32,906 bases of DNA from Ruminiclostridium sp. Lineage in GTDB: Bacteria; Bacillota; Clostridia; Oscillospirales; Ruminococcaceae. Position 1 is the first letter of the stretch. Each line of letters begins with the position of its first letter. The position numbers and the translations under genes were made by a program. The stretch is taken from NCBI GenBank assembly GCA_016282095.1, contig JAEEJW010000010.1:1-32906 (forward strand), given 5' to 3'. This document shows, in pieces, positions 25,275 to 32,906 of this stretch. The notes beneath the pieces are model-generated. The model did no database searches and was not told the origin of the DNA. It worked only from the letters and a program-made list of their open reading frames with translations.

Positions 25275-25429
25275 TAACGGGTCTGCAAGGCGAAGCGATT
25301 GAAGTTTTTGGTCAAGCTTTTTTCAAAAAGCTTGCCGCCGGTAAAAGCAGGATGCTTTTAGTTGTTCGCCAAAAGCGCGCACGATGCGCGCATCAAAGCG
25401 AACAACAGCACTCGAGCGCAAGCGACCTC
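25275..25429. repeat. Dispersed intergenic repeat, copy C
   Basis: ACGGGTCTGCAAGGCGAAG, spacer, perfect 10-bp hairpin (CAAGCTTTTT/AAAAAGCTTG, 25313-25334), CCGCCGG, then additional hairpins and CACTCGAGCGCAAGCGAC. It lies directly after the 3' end of lepA, in the same relative position as copies A and B. Confidence 0.7.
25341..25406. other. Multi-hairpin insertion inside repeat copy C
   Basis: TAAAAGCA-GGA-TGCTTTTA is followed by a nested palindrome: outer arms GTTGTTCGC (25361-25369) and GCGAACAAC (25398-25406), inner arms GCGCGC (25375-25380) and GCGCGC (25386-25391). Copies A and B lack it. It could be a remnant of a small inserted element. Confidence 0.6.
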
Positions 25430-27247
25430 TTACTCATCGTCGAGTTTCAATACGGCCATAAACGCCTCCTGCGGTACTTCGACGGAGCCGAGCTGGCGCA
25501 TACGCTTCTTACCCTCTTTCTGTTTTTCGAGGAGCTTCTTCTTACGGGTGATATCGCCGCCGTAGCACTTGGCGAGTACGTCCTTGCGCATGGCTTTGAT
25601 CGTCTCGCGGGCGATGATCTTGCCGCCGACGGCTGCCTGCACGGGGACCTCGAAGAGCTGGCGCGGTATGTGCTCTTTCAGGCGCTCGGTTATTTTGCGG
25701 GCGCGGGGGTAGGCGCTGTCCGCAAAGACGATGAACGACAGCGCGTCCACGATGTCACCGTTGAGGAGGATGTCGAGCTTGACGAGCTTTGAAGGCACGA
25801 AGCCCTTGAATTCATAGTCATAGCTTGCGTAACCGCGGGTGCGGGATTTGAGTGCGTCGAAGAAATCATATACTATTTCGTTGAGCGGCAGGTCGTAGTG
25901 CAGATCAACGCGGGTCTTGTCGATATACTTCATATCCTTGAAAACGCCGCGGCGCTGCTGACAAAGCTCCATGATATTACCCACATAGTCCGAGGGCGCG
26001 TAGACGTGCGCCTCTACCATAGGTTCGTAGGCCTGCTTTATCTCCGACGGATCGGGGAAGTTCATGGGATTGTCTATGAATATCGTTTCGCCGCTCATCC
26101 TATCTATCTTGTAGACAACAGAGGGCGCGGTGGTTATCAGATCGAGATTGTATTCGCGCTCCAGACGCTCCTGTATTATCTCCATGTGCAGGAGACCGAG
26201 AAATCCGCAGCGGAAACCTAATCCCAGTGCTATGGATGTTTCGGGTTCGAAAGTCAGGGACGCGTCGTTGAGACGCAGCTTTTCCAGCGCGTCGCGCAGG
26301 TCGCCGTATTTTGAGCCGTCAGCAGGGTAGACGCCGCTGAATACCATGGGATTGACACTTCGGTAGCCTGCGAGAGGCTCGTCGGCAGGCATATCGCATC
26401 TTGTGACCGTGTCGCCCACCTTGGTGTCTCCGATAGACTTGATCGACGCGGCAATATAGCCGACTTCGCCTGCGCGGAGCTCTTCCGCCGGAACAAGCTC
26501 GGTAGCACCCATATAGCCGACTTCGACAACCTGGAATTCCGCCTTTGTCGCCATCATGCGTATGCGGTCGCCTGCGCGCACCGAGCCTTCCTTGACGCGC
26601 ACATATACGATAACGCCCTTATAGCTGTCGTAGTAGCTGTCGAATATCAGCGCCTTCAAAGGAGCATCGGGATCACCTTTCGGAGCCGGGATAGCGCTGA
26701 CTATCTTCTCCATGACTTCCTTTATGTTTATGCCCATTTTTGCGGATATGAGGGGTGCGTCGTCGGCGGGTATGCCGATGACGTCCTCGATCTCCGCTTT
26801 CACCTCGTCGGGGTGAGCGGAGGGCAGATCTATCTTGTTTATGACCGGAACGACTTCAAGGTCCTGCTCCACCGCAAGGTAGGTGTTGGCAAGGGTCTGC
26901 GCCTCGATGCCCTGTGATGCGTCCACAATCAGTATCGCGCCTTCGCAGGCGTTCAGGGAGCGGGACACTTCATAGTTGAAATCGACGTGGCCGGGAGTGT
27001 CGATAAGATTGAAAACATAGGTATTCCCGTCGTCCGCCTTGTAGTTCAGGCGCACGGCGCGGGCTTTTATGGTTATTCCGCGTTCGCGCTCCAGCTCCAT
27101 GTTGTCGAGGAGCTGTTCTTCCATATCCCGGGCTGCCACAGTGCTGGTCTGTTCCAGTATGCGGTCGGCAAGGGTGGACTTGCCGTGGTCGATATGGGCG
27201 ATTATGCAGAAGTTGCGTATCTCGTCAAGGTAGTTCTTATCTGACAT
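25430..27247 (-). CDS. lepA: Elongation factor 4 (LepA)
   Basis: 605 residues, normal length. A ribosome-associated GTPase: G1 motif [13 protein letters not shown], switch region [23 protein letters not shown] (G3), [10 protein letters not shown] (G4). The C-terminal part carries the LepA signature ([25 protein letters not shown]) and ends [24 protein letters not shown]4 acts on stalled or mistranslocated ribosomes. Upstream lies a good promoter; repeat copy C follows the stop. Confidence 0.98.
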   Translation of the reverse strand: MSDKNYLDEIRNFCIIAHIDHGKSTLADRILEQTSTVAARDMEEQLLDNMELERERGITIKARAVRLNYKADDGNTYVFNLIDTPGHVDFNYEVSRSLNACEGAILIVDASQGIEAQTLANTYLAVEQDLEVVPVINKIDLPSAHPDEVKAEIEDVIGIPADDAPLISAKMGINIKEVMEKIVSAIPAPKGDPDAPLKALIFDSYYDSYKGVIVYVRVKEGSVRAGDRIRMMATKAEFQVVEVGYMGATELVPAEELRAGEVGYIAASIKSIGDTKVGDTVTRCDMPADEPLAGYRSVNPMVFSGVYPADGSKYGDLRDALEKLRLNDASLTFEPETSIALGLGFRCGFLGLLHMEIIQERLEREYNLDLITTAPSVVYKIDRMSGETIFIDNPMNFPDPSEIKQAYEPMVEAHVYAPSDYVGNIMELCQQRRGVFKDMKYIDKTRVDLHYDLPLNEIVYDFFDALKSRTRGYASYDYEFKGFVPSKLVKLDILLNGDIVDALSFIVFADSAYPRARKITERLKEHIPRQLFEVPVQAAVGGKIIARETIKAMRKDVLAKCYGGDITRKKKLLEKQKEGKKRMRQLGSVEVPQEAFMAVLKLDDE

Positions 27248-27327
27248 ATTTATCTCAATCCTTCATATAACGTACATTAATAGGCCTGTTATCTGCCAAC
27301 TCCGGTGATATGTGAAATAACCATTAT

Positions 27328-27356
27328 ATTATATCACAAATTCCCCCGTTTTGCAA
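27328..27356 (-). promoter_or_regulatory. Promoter for lepA
   Basis: On the minus strand: TTGCAA (27351-27356), 17-base spacer, TATAAT (27328-27333), about 80 bases before the lepA start. It begins just after the stop of the DMT transporter gene, with no terminator visible between the two. Confidence 0.8.
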
Positions 27357-27362
27357 GCATTT

Positions 27363-28220
27363 TCACGCGCCGATAATAATATCCGCGAGCTGGAAGCCGA
27401 GTATGCCGGCTATGCATATCACGCTTCCTGCAAGGTTGAGACCCGTAGGACGCGTACTCTTGCTGAAAAGCCCGATTATGAAAATGACTATCAGTATCAT
27501 CGGCGGTATGAACGAGAAGTTGGTCAGGCTTTCGGCTGCTACGGCATTCTCGCCCATGAGTCCGAATGCGTTAGGTATCTTGCAGAGTACGACTATTAAA
27601 AGGCCTTTCATGTGCTCGGGGCTTTCCTTCGGTATGCGCCAGGGCTTAGCGGCAGGCAGCATGACCGCTGCCAGCACGATGAGCGCGAACAGCAGCGTCA
27701 GTGTCGATGATATGTATGGTTCAGCCCACTTCATCACGAATCCGTATCCGAAGCGCGCTGCAAGATAAAGCAACAGCGGCAGGGCGATCTTTTTGTAATT
27801 GACCTTGCCGCGTCCGGATATGGCTATCATGGCGAGACCGGCGGTGGTCAGAACAATGAACAGTATTTTCAGCGGGTCGGGTGAGAAACCGTACATCACT
27901 GCGTCGGTAAAATAGGACACGAACAGCAGTATACCGACCCACGCCTTCAGTTCGAAGGCCGACATATCTTCAAGTATGCGGGCGCTCATACCGAATTCGA
28001 GGTATTTTGACAGTGCGATGAGAAGTATGCAGACTACCGCCTGCCATGTGAATGTGAGCGTCCTGTCCGCCCACGGGAGCAGCAGCGCGAGGAACGGTGC
28101 GGTTCCAGCTGCCATGAGGAAAGTCAACTGGGCGCCGTTATATTTAGCCTTGCTGACCGCGTATTTGTCGTTGAGTGAGGTCAGGGTGTATATTCCCACT
28201 ACTGCGAGCATAAGAAGCAT
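27363..28220 (-). CDS. DMT/EamA-type membrane transporter
   Basis: 285 residues with about ten membrane segments arranged as two similar halves, the pattern of the drug/metabolite transporter superfamily. Examples are AVVGIYTLTSLNDKYAVSKA at the start, and ILGFQLADIIIGA at the end. Substrate unknown. AAGGTGAT lies six bases before the ATG. It is divergent from purA. Confidence 0.75.
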   Translation of the reverse strand: MLLMLAVVGIYTLTSLNDKYAVSKAKYNGAQLTFLMAAGTAPFLALLLPWADRTLTFTWQAVVCILLIALSKYLEFGMSARILEDMSAFELKAWVGILLFVSYFTDAVMYGFSPDPLKILFIVLTTAGLAMIAISGRGKVNYKKIALPLLLYLAARFGYGFVMKWAEPYISSTLTLLFALIVLAAVMLPAAKPWRIPKESPEHMKGLLIVVLCKIPNAFGLMGENAVAAESLTNFSFIPPMILIVIFIIGLFSKSTRPTGLNLAGSVICIAGILGFQLADIIIGA

Positions 28221-28377
28221 TTCAGTATCACCTTCTGGGATTATCCGTTTATTTGCATAAAGCTGAAAGACATTATAACATAAGAGTGACAGATTTGCAA
28301 GCGTATTTTATATAGAAATCGTTTTATTTGGGATGTATATTTGTGCGGAATTGCCATAGGAAATTTCAAAAAGAATG

Positions 28378-28406
28378 ATGACAAATCGTGAATTTTATGA
28401 TATAAT
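28378..28406 (+). promoter_or_regulatory. Promoter for purA-ymdB
   Basis: ATGACA (28378-28383), 17-base spacer, TATAAT (28401-28406). Transcription would start near 28413, leaving a leader of about 70 bases to the chosen purA start. Confidence 0.75.
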
Positions 28407-28483
28407 AAATTGGAATGTGTAAAAACACACAAAGTTGTCCGAAATGTAAAAATGTGAAGAACATGAAAGGAATGGTACAGACT

Positions 28484-29758
28484 ATGCCGGCAAGTATAGT
28501 AGTAGGAACACAGTGGGGCGACGAGGGAAAGGGTAAGATAATTGACATCATCGCTTCCCGTGCGGATGTTGTGGTGCGCTCACAGGGCGGCAACAACGCG
28601 GGACATACCGTAGTTAACAACGGAGAGACTTATAAACTCCACCTTATCCCGTCGGGAATACTCTATAAAGAAACCCTTTGCTGCATCGGAGCGGGTGTTG
28701 TGCTCGACCCCAAGGATTTCATCGGAGAGCTTGACAGCCTCGGTGCAAGAGGAGTGAGCTTCGATAACCTGAAGGTGGACCCCAGGGCTCACGTTATAAT
28801 GCCGTGGCACATAACTCTCGACGGACTTTCCGAGCAGTTCCGCGGCAACAGCGATATCGGTACGACAAAGCGCGGCATAGGTCCCACATATATGGATAAG
28901 TACGAGCGCTGCGGCATCAGAGTGTATGATCTCATACACCCCGAGGTGTTCGCGGAGAAGGCCCGCTCCACCGGCAAGCTCAAGAATGCTATAATCACCA
29001 AGGTCTACGGCGGTGAAGCACTCGATATTGAAGCTATAATCAAGGAATACACCGAGTACGGCAAGCGCATCGCCAAGTATGTTGACGACGTTTCCGTAAT
29101 AGTTTATGAGGCTGCGAAAGCAGGTAAGCAGATAATGTTCGAGGGAGCTCAGGCGACCCTGCTTGACATAGACTTCGGCACCTACCCTTATGTAACATCG
29201 TCGCATCCCGTATCCGCGGGCGTATGCGTCGGAACAGGCGTAGGCCCTATGATCATCAACGACATAATCGGCGTAGCAAAGGCCTACACCACAAGAGTAG
29301 GCAAGGGACCCTTCCCGACAGAGCTCAATGATGAGACAGGTGATCTTATCCGCAACCGCGGCGGCGAGTTCGGCACCACCACAGGCAGACCGAGAAGAAC
29401 AGGCTGGTTCGATGCTGTTATTGTCCGTCATTCGGTACGCGTGAACGGCCTTTCAAAGATAGCTGTAAACAAGCTCGATACTCTCTGCGGTATCGGCGAC
29501 CTTAAGATCTGCACGGCTTACAGAAAGCCCGACGGCAGCATCATAAAGGACTTCCCGCCAACACTTGAGGAGCTTGCGGACTGCGAGCCCGTTTACGAAA
29601 CATTCCCGGGCTTTGCAGACGACATCTCGGGCTGCAAGTCGTTCGACGAGCTGCCGGAGCTCTGCAGGAAATATATCCTCAAACTCGAGGAACTCTGCGG
29701 CTGCAAGATAGCTATGGTAGGCATAGGTCCTGACAGAAGCCAGATACTCGAGAGATAA
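28484..29758 (+). CDS. purA: Adenylosuccinate synthetase
   Basis: 424 residues from the ATG at 28484, which begins MPASIVVGTQWGDEGKGK as expected for this family. It converts IMP, aspartate and GTP to adenylosuccinate in AMP synthesis. Visible blocks: GDEGKGKIIDI (P-loop-like), QGGNNAGHTVV, FEGAQATLLDIDFGTYPYVTSS, and FGTTTGRPRRTGWFD. AAAGGA lies about 12 bases upstream, a long spacing; an in-frame ATG at 28463 is an alternative. A longer in-frame extension to 28415 (CKNTQSCPKC...) would begin about two bases after the predicted transcription start and has no ribosome site. Confidence 0.97.
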   Translation: MPASIVVGTQWGDEGKGKIIDIIASRADVVVRSQGGNNAGHTVVNNGETYKLHLIPSGILYKETLCCIGAGVVLDPKDFIGELDSLGARGVSFDNLKVDPRAHVIMPWHITLDGLSEQFRGNSDIGTTKRGIGPTYMDKYERCGIRVYDLIHPEVFAEKARSTGKLKNAIITKVYGGEALDIEAIIKEYTEYGKRIAKYVDDVSVIVYEAAKAGKQIMFEGAQATLLDIDFGTYPYVTSSHPVSAGVCVGTGVGPMIINDIIGVAKAYTTRVGKGPFPTELNDETGDLIRNRGGEFGTTTGRPRRTGWFDAVIVRHSVRVNGLSKIAVNKLDTLCGIGDLKICTAYRKPDGSIIKDFPPTLEELADCEPVYETFPGFADDISGCKSFDELPELCRKYILKLEELCGCKIAMVGIGPDRSQILER

Positions 29759-29760
29759 GC

Positions 29761-30522
29761 ATGAATGTACTTTTTGTCGGTGATACGGTAGGCCAGAAAA
29801 GCGCCGAGCACCTTGTCTCACGGCTTCCGGAGCTTAAACGGCGGTATTCGGTCGATATGACGATAGTCAATGGCGAGAATTCCGCGGACGGCAACGGCAT
29901 CACGCCATATTCGGCGAAGCTGCTGCTGGAGGGCGCTGATGTGATAACCACAGGCAACCACTGCTTCCGCCGCCGTGAAATGAACGAGATGTTCGAGGCT
30001 TCCGATGCGATAATCCGTCCCGCCAACTTCGGGGACACCGTAGGCCGCGGCCGGACAGTGTTCGATATGGGCAGGACGCGGGTCACTGTCATAAATCTTA
30101 TCGGCATGGCATATATGGAGAGCTGCGACAATCCCTTTGGATGTGCGGACAGGATACTCGGAGAGACAGATACACCCGTAGTCATCGTTGACTTCCACGC
30201 AGAAGCCTCGTCGGAGAAAAAGGCTATGGGTTTCTACCTCGCAGGCCGCGTTTCGGCAGTCATCGGCACCCACACCCATGTGCAGACAGCTGACGAACAG
30301 ATAATCGCAGGGCATACGGGCTATATCACTGACGTGGGTTATACCGGCGTAAGAGACTCTGTACTCGGCATCGACAAGGACGTGATAATAGCGCGGCTCA
30401 CCACATATTATCCGCAGAAACACACATATCCGGACGGCGATATAATGATAAATGCCGTTCTGATGACAATAGATGAGAAAAACGGGAAATGCACTGCCAT
30501 TGAACGTTTGAATATAATATGA
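29761..30522 (+). CDS. ymdB: YmdB-family phosphodiesterase
   Basis: 253 residues. The metallophosphoesterase fold of the YmdB type: FVGDTVGQKS near the start, VNGENSADGNGITP, TTGNHCFRRREM, IVDFHAEASSEKKAMG, and GTHTHVQTADEQI. In Bacillus YmdB is a phosphodiesterase acting on cyclic nucleotides and affecting biofilm and motility decisions. It starts two bases after the purA stop, so it is co-transcribed, and spoVS follows after 46 bases. Confidence 0.93.
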   Translation: MNVLFVGDTVGQKSAEHLVSRLPELKRRYSVDMTIVNGENSADGNGITPYSAKLLLEGADVITTGNHCFRRREMNEMFEASDAIIRPANFGDTVGRGRTVFDMGRTRVTVINLIGMAYMESCDNPFGCADRILGETDTPVVIVDFHAEASSEKKAMGFYLAGRVSAVIGTHTHVQTADEQIIAGHTGYITDVGYTGVRDSVLGIDKDVIIARLTTYYPQKHTYPDGDIMINAVLMTIDEKNGKCTAIERLNII

Positions 30523-30568
30523 AATAATCGGGAAAAATCAACGTGAGATCTGAGGGGAGGAATCGGAA

Positions 30569-30829
30569 ATGGACGTTATCAAGGTATCTTCGCGAAGCGT
30601 GCCTAAGTCAGTTGCAGGTGCAATCTGCGCGGTAATACGCGGGGGCAGCGGCGCAACCGTCGAGGCAGTCGGAGCAGGGGCTGTAAATCAGGCTGTGAAG
30701 GCTGTGGCAGTTGCCCGGACTTTTCTGACCGAAGAGGGTATAGAACTTGTTTGTATGCCTGAGTTCGGTGAGTTTGAAGTAGCCGGCGAGACAAAGACCG
30801 GAATGAAATTCACGGTCGAAAAACGATAA
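30569..30829 (+). CDS. spoVS: Stage V sporulation protein S
   Basis: 86 residues, full length, with the almost invariant SpoVS sequence (MDVIKVSSRSVPKSVAGAIC, then GGSGATVEAVGAGAVNQAVK). SpoVS is a small nucleic-acid-binding-like protein needed for spore coat/core maturation in Bacillus, but it occurs widely in non-sporulating bacteria. GGGGAGG before the ATG. The ymdB-spoVS order is shared with Bacillus. Confidence 0.97.
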   Translation: MDVIKVSSRSVPKSVAGAICAVIRGGSGATVEAVGAGAVNQAVKAVAVARTFLTEEGIELVCMPEFGEFEVAGETKTGMKFTVEKR

Positions 30830-30840
30830 AAAACCGATAG

Positions 30841-30885
30841 TCTGCGGTTTTCCGACGGTTACGTCGGAGGATCGCAGATTTATTT
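30841..30885 (+). terminator. Terminator after spoVS
   Basis: TCTGCG (30841-30846) pairs with CGCAGA (30873-30878) around an inner TCCGAC/GTCGGA stem, followed by TTTATTTT. A two-part hairpin with internal bulges. Confidence 0.75.
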
Positions 30886-30897
30886 TCGGAAATGCTA

Positions 30898-30926
30898 TTG
30901 ACATAACCGGAAGGTTATGTTATAAT
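30898..30926 (+). promoter_or_regulatory. Consensus promoter of the ABC exporter operon
   Basis: TTGACA (30898-30903), 17-base spacer, TATAAT (30921-30926): a perfect match to both consensus boxes with ideal spacing. Confidence 0.92.
30901..30920. promoter_or_regulatory. Putative operator in the promoter spacer
   Basis: ACATAACC-GGAA-GGTTATGT is a perfect inverted repeat with 8-bp arms and a 4-base centre. It spans the end of the -35 box and the whole spacer, so a bound dimer would block RNA polymerase. GntR/YtrA-type repressors often control such exporters, but no regulator gene is in view. Confidence 0.7.
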
Positions 30927-30962
30927 ACAGTAAATAATATTTACCCAAAGGAGGAATTTCCA

Positions 30963-31868
30963 ATGGCATTGGTCGTAGAACATCTCTCCAAAAAATTCGG
31001 AGATCATGTCGCGGTCGAAGACCTGTCCTTCGAGATACCCGAGCCGGGCATATTCGCCTTCCTCGGCACGAACGGCGCAGGCAAGAGCACATCTATCCGT
31101 ATGATACTCAATATGCTGACAAGAGACAGCGGAACGGTAACATGGAACGGCAGCCCTCTCGATGTTATGAAGGAGAAGATAGGCTACCTGGCGGAGGAGC
31201 GCGGACTTTACCCAAAATATAATATCCTCGAGCAGATGTATTACTTCTGTTCAATAAAGGGTATGAACAAAAAGGATTCGACGGCGGCGATAGATTACCT
31301 GTTCTCACGTCTGAAGATCGATGAGTACAGAAAAAAGAAAGCCGACCAGCTTTCAAAGGGCAACCAGCAGAAAGTTCAGCTTGCGGCGGCGCTTCTCAAC
31401 AACCCCGAGATAATCATTCTCGACGAACCGCTCAGCGGTCTCGATCCCGTAAACGCCGATCTGTTCAAGAGTATAATCCGTGAAGAGCGTGACAAGGGCA
31501 AGTACATAATCATGTCATCGCATCAGATGGAGACTATCGAGGAATTCTGCGAAGACCTCGTTCTTCTGCACCGCGGCAAGGTCGTTATGCAGGGTAACCT
31601 GAACGACATCAAGCGTGAGCGCGGTCGTGAGAACCTGACCGTCAAGGCTGACAAGCCGATCGGAGACATTGCTGAAAAGTGCGGCCTGAAACTTGTCGAG
31701 GAGACACCAAACGGCTCGTATTTTAAGGTAAAATCCGAAGAAGATGCGCATACTATGCTTGCAGAGATGATGGCGCAGGGCATCGGAGTCATAAAGTTCG
31801 ACCTGAGTGAGCCTTCACTGCACGAACTCTTTGTCGAAAAATGCGGAGGTGAAGTAAATGAAGACTAA
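30963..31868 (+). CDS. ABC transporter ATP-binding protein (NatA/YhaQ type)
   Basis: 301 residues. Walker A GTNGAGKSTS, Q-loop region GYLAEERGLYPKYNILEQM, signature LSKGNQQKVQ, Walker B IIILDEPLSGLDP, and H-loop SSHQ are all intact. The extra C-terminal about 80 residues (from about NLNDIKRERGR) match the regulatory extension of NatA-like exporters. It powers an ABC-2 type exporter with the downstream permease, whose start overlaps its 3' end by 11 bases. GGAGG precedes the ATG. Confidence 0.95.
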   Translation: MALVVEHLSKKFGDHVAVEDLSFEIPEPGIFAFLGTNGAGKSTSIRMILNMLTRDSGTVTWNGSPLDVMKEKIGYLAEERGLYPKYNILEQMYYFCSIKGMNKKDSTAAIDYLFSRLKIDEYRKKKADQLSKGNQQKVQLAAALLNNPEIIILDEPLSGLDPVNADLFKSIIREERDKGKYIIMSSHQMETIEEFCEDLVLLHRGKVVMQGNLNDIKRERGRENLTVKADKPIGDIAEKCGLKLVEETPNGSYFKVKSEEDAHTMLAEMMAQGIGVIKFDLSEPSLHELFVEKCGGEVNED

Positions 31869-32906
31869 AGGCTGGAAGGAAGTATTTGCGTTCACCTTCA
31901 CGCAGCAGATAAAGACAAAATCCTTCATTATCGGTACAGTAGTGATTACCCTCATTGTGGCGCTCATGGCGGCGACGGCCAATATACTGCCCACATTCTT
32001 CCTGGATTCGGCGATGAGCGGTGAAGCGTCCCCGCTGGATTCCTTTACCGTAAGGACACTCTATCTCGACAATGAGACCGGGTACGCCTTCGATTTCACA
32101 AAGGCTCTTGAACCCATGGCTGTAACAATAAAGCCCGTAACAGCAGCCGAAGCCGACACAAAGGCAAACGAGCTCACAAATACCACAGAGCCGGCTATGC
32201 TTACCCGTCTGACTCTCGTCGATAATATGTTCGGTATCGATTCGCAGTACGCAGGCGGAGATTCCGGCGTTAAAAAGCCCGACTGTGAAGCGGTCACACA
32301 GGTTATCCAGAACAATGTACACGCACAGTTCCTTGTTCTTTCGGGACTGCCGGAAGATAAGCTTGCAACGGCGCTTTCCGGTGCGAATGTCAGCGTAAGC
32401 TGCGCAGGTGAGGAACCCGAGAGCATGATTGGCTCACTCGTCAAGACTTTCGTGCCTATGATCTCCTCCATAATCCTGTTCATATTCATCTTCTCGTACA
32501 GCCAGCTCGTAGCGCAGGCTATCGCGATAGAAAAAGCCTCCCGTATAGTTGAGTATCTGCTCACCTCTATAAAACCTCTTGCCCTCATTATAGGAAAAGT
32601 CATAGCGATGTGCACGGTATCGCTCATGCAGTTCCTTATCATCGGCGCCGGCGGAGCGCTGGGCTTCCTTATTTCGATGCCCTTCGGAATATTCTCGAAG
32701 GTCGGCAAGCTTGTCGAGGCAGCCGGAGGCGCAGCTCTTACGGGCAACGGCCTTGAAGCGCAGAACATCCTCGATGAGATCGGAAAGGCATTCTCTCACG
32801 TTGATGCTATGGCTCTTGTTGTGATGATACTCACATTCGTGTTCGGTTTCCTGCTGTATGCCGGAATGGCGGGTCTCGCAGGCGCGAGCGTCAGCAAAAT
32901 GGAAGA
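31858..32906 (+). CDS. ABC-2 type permease (NatB-like), 3' end outside window
   Basis: About 349 codons are visible and the frame runs off the right edge. GGAGGTGAAG lies before the ATG at 31858, inside the end of the ATPase gene. A first membrane segment (about 22-45), a large outside domain (about 50-190), and further membrane segments from about 198 match NatB-type subunits; EKASRIVEYLLTSIKPLALI and IGKVIA is the conserved cytoplasmic motif. Na+, drug or peptide export is possible; the substrate is unknown. Confidence 0.9.
   Translation, partial: MKTKGWKEVFAFTFTQQIKTKSFIIGTVVITLIVALMAATANILPTFFLDSAMSGEASPLDSFTVRTLYLDNETGYAFDFTKALEPMAVTIKPVTAAEADTKANELTNTTEPAMLTRLTLVDNMFGIDSQYAGGDSGVKKPDCEAVTQVIQNNVHAQFLVLSGLPEDKLATALSGANVSVSCAGEEPESMIGSLVKTFVPMISSIILFIFIFSYSQLVAQAIAIEKASRIVEYLLTSIKPLALIIGKVIAMCTVSLMQFLIIGAGGALGFLISMPFGIFSKVGKLVEAAGGAALTGNGLEAQNILDEIGKAFSHVDAMALVVMILTFVFGFLLYAGMAGLAGASVSKME

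Overview
The window looks like chromosomal DNA from a Gram-positive, clostridial-type Firmicute, most likely a Ruminococcus-like member of the Oscillospiraceae. Evidence for this: groES-groEL sits under a CIRCE (HrcA) operator, ymdB is followed by spoVS, strong GGAGG ribosome sites and TTGACA-N17-TATAAT promoters are common, and several small acidic proteins are of a kind I associate with gut Clostridia. The genus is an inference. Most of the window is moderately G+C-rich housekeeping DNA. The left-most 1.6 kb is visibly A+T-richer.

Layout. (1) 1-1642, minus: a protein running off the left edge that joins a sigma-70 region-2 domain to a complete WYL-type regulator. I do not recognise this architecture as a described family, and it is the most novel item here. 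It lies just 3' of a tRNA-Thr(CGU) gene (1860-1935), behind which are two tandem tRNA-Thr-like copies without a recognisable T arm. (2) 2303-4295: a flavin split-barrel protein, and divergently a membrane protein resembling a signal peptidase without its catalytic residues. (3) 4494-10895: an orphan BMP-type lipoprotein divergent from an RsbU-like PP2C phosphatase and a 7TM hybrid histidine kinase (PAS-HisKA-HATPase-REC-HPt), apparently a signalling locus. (4) 11151-13242: groEL and groES under two overlapping CIRCE elements. (5) 13334-17504, minus: a cell-wall operon of an alpha/beta hydrolase, a membrane-anchored MurF, a zinc-ribbon protein and D-Ala-D-Ala ligase. (6) 17705-19011, minus: five small uncharacterised proteins. 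(7) 19209-21179, plus: a metallophosphoesterase with altered metal-ligand motifs, a small protein, an RluA-type pseudouridine synthase and a small conserved-looking protein. (8) 21468-28220, minus: hemW-dus-SDR-mrp as a tightly packed operon, lepA, and a DMT-type transporter. (9) 28484-30829, plus: purA, ymdB, spoVS. (10) 30963 to the right edge: an ABC exporter whose promoter spacer is filled by a perfect inverted repeat.

How the parts work together. Peptidoglycan precursor synthesis is coherent: Ddl makes D-Ala-D-Ala and MurF adds it to UDP-MurNAc-tripeptide. The tRNA/rRNA modification and translation genes (dus, RluA type, lepA) and cofactor genes (hemW, mrp) are core functions. Two dispersed DNA motifs recur: a near-identical terminator hairpin built on AACTGCTCCTTT/AAAGGAGCAGTT (three copies), and a longer intergenic repeat whose central hairpin keeps base-pairing while its sequence changes (three copies, each just downstream of a minus-strand gene).
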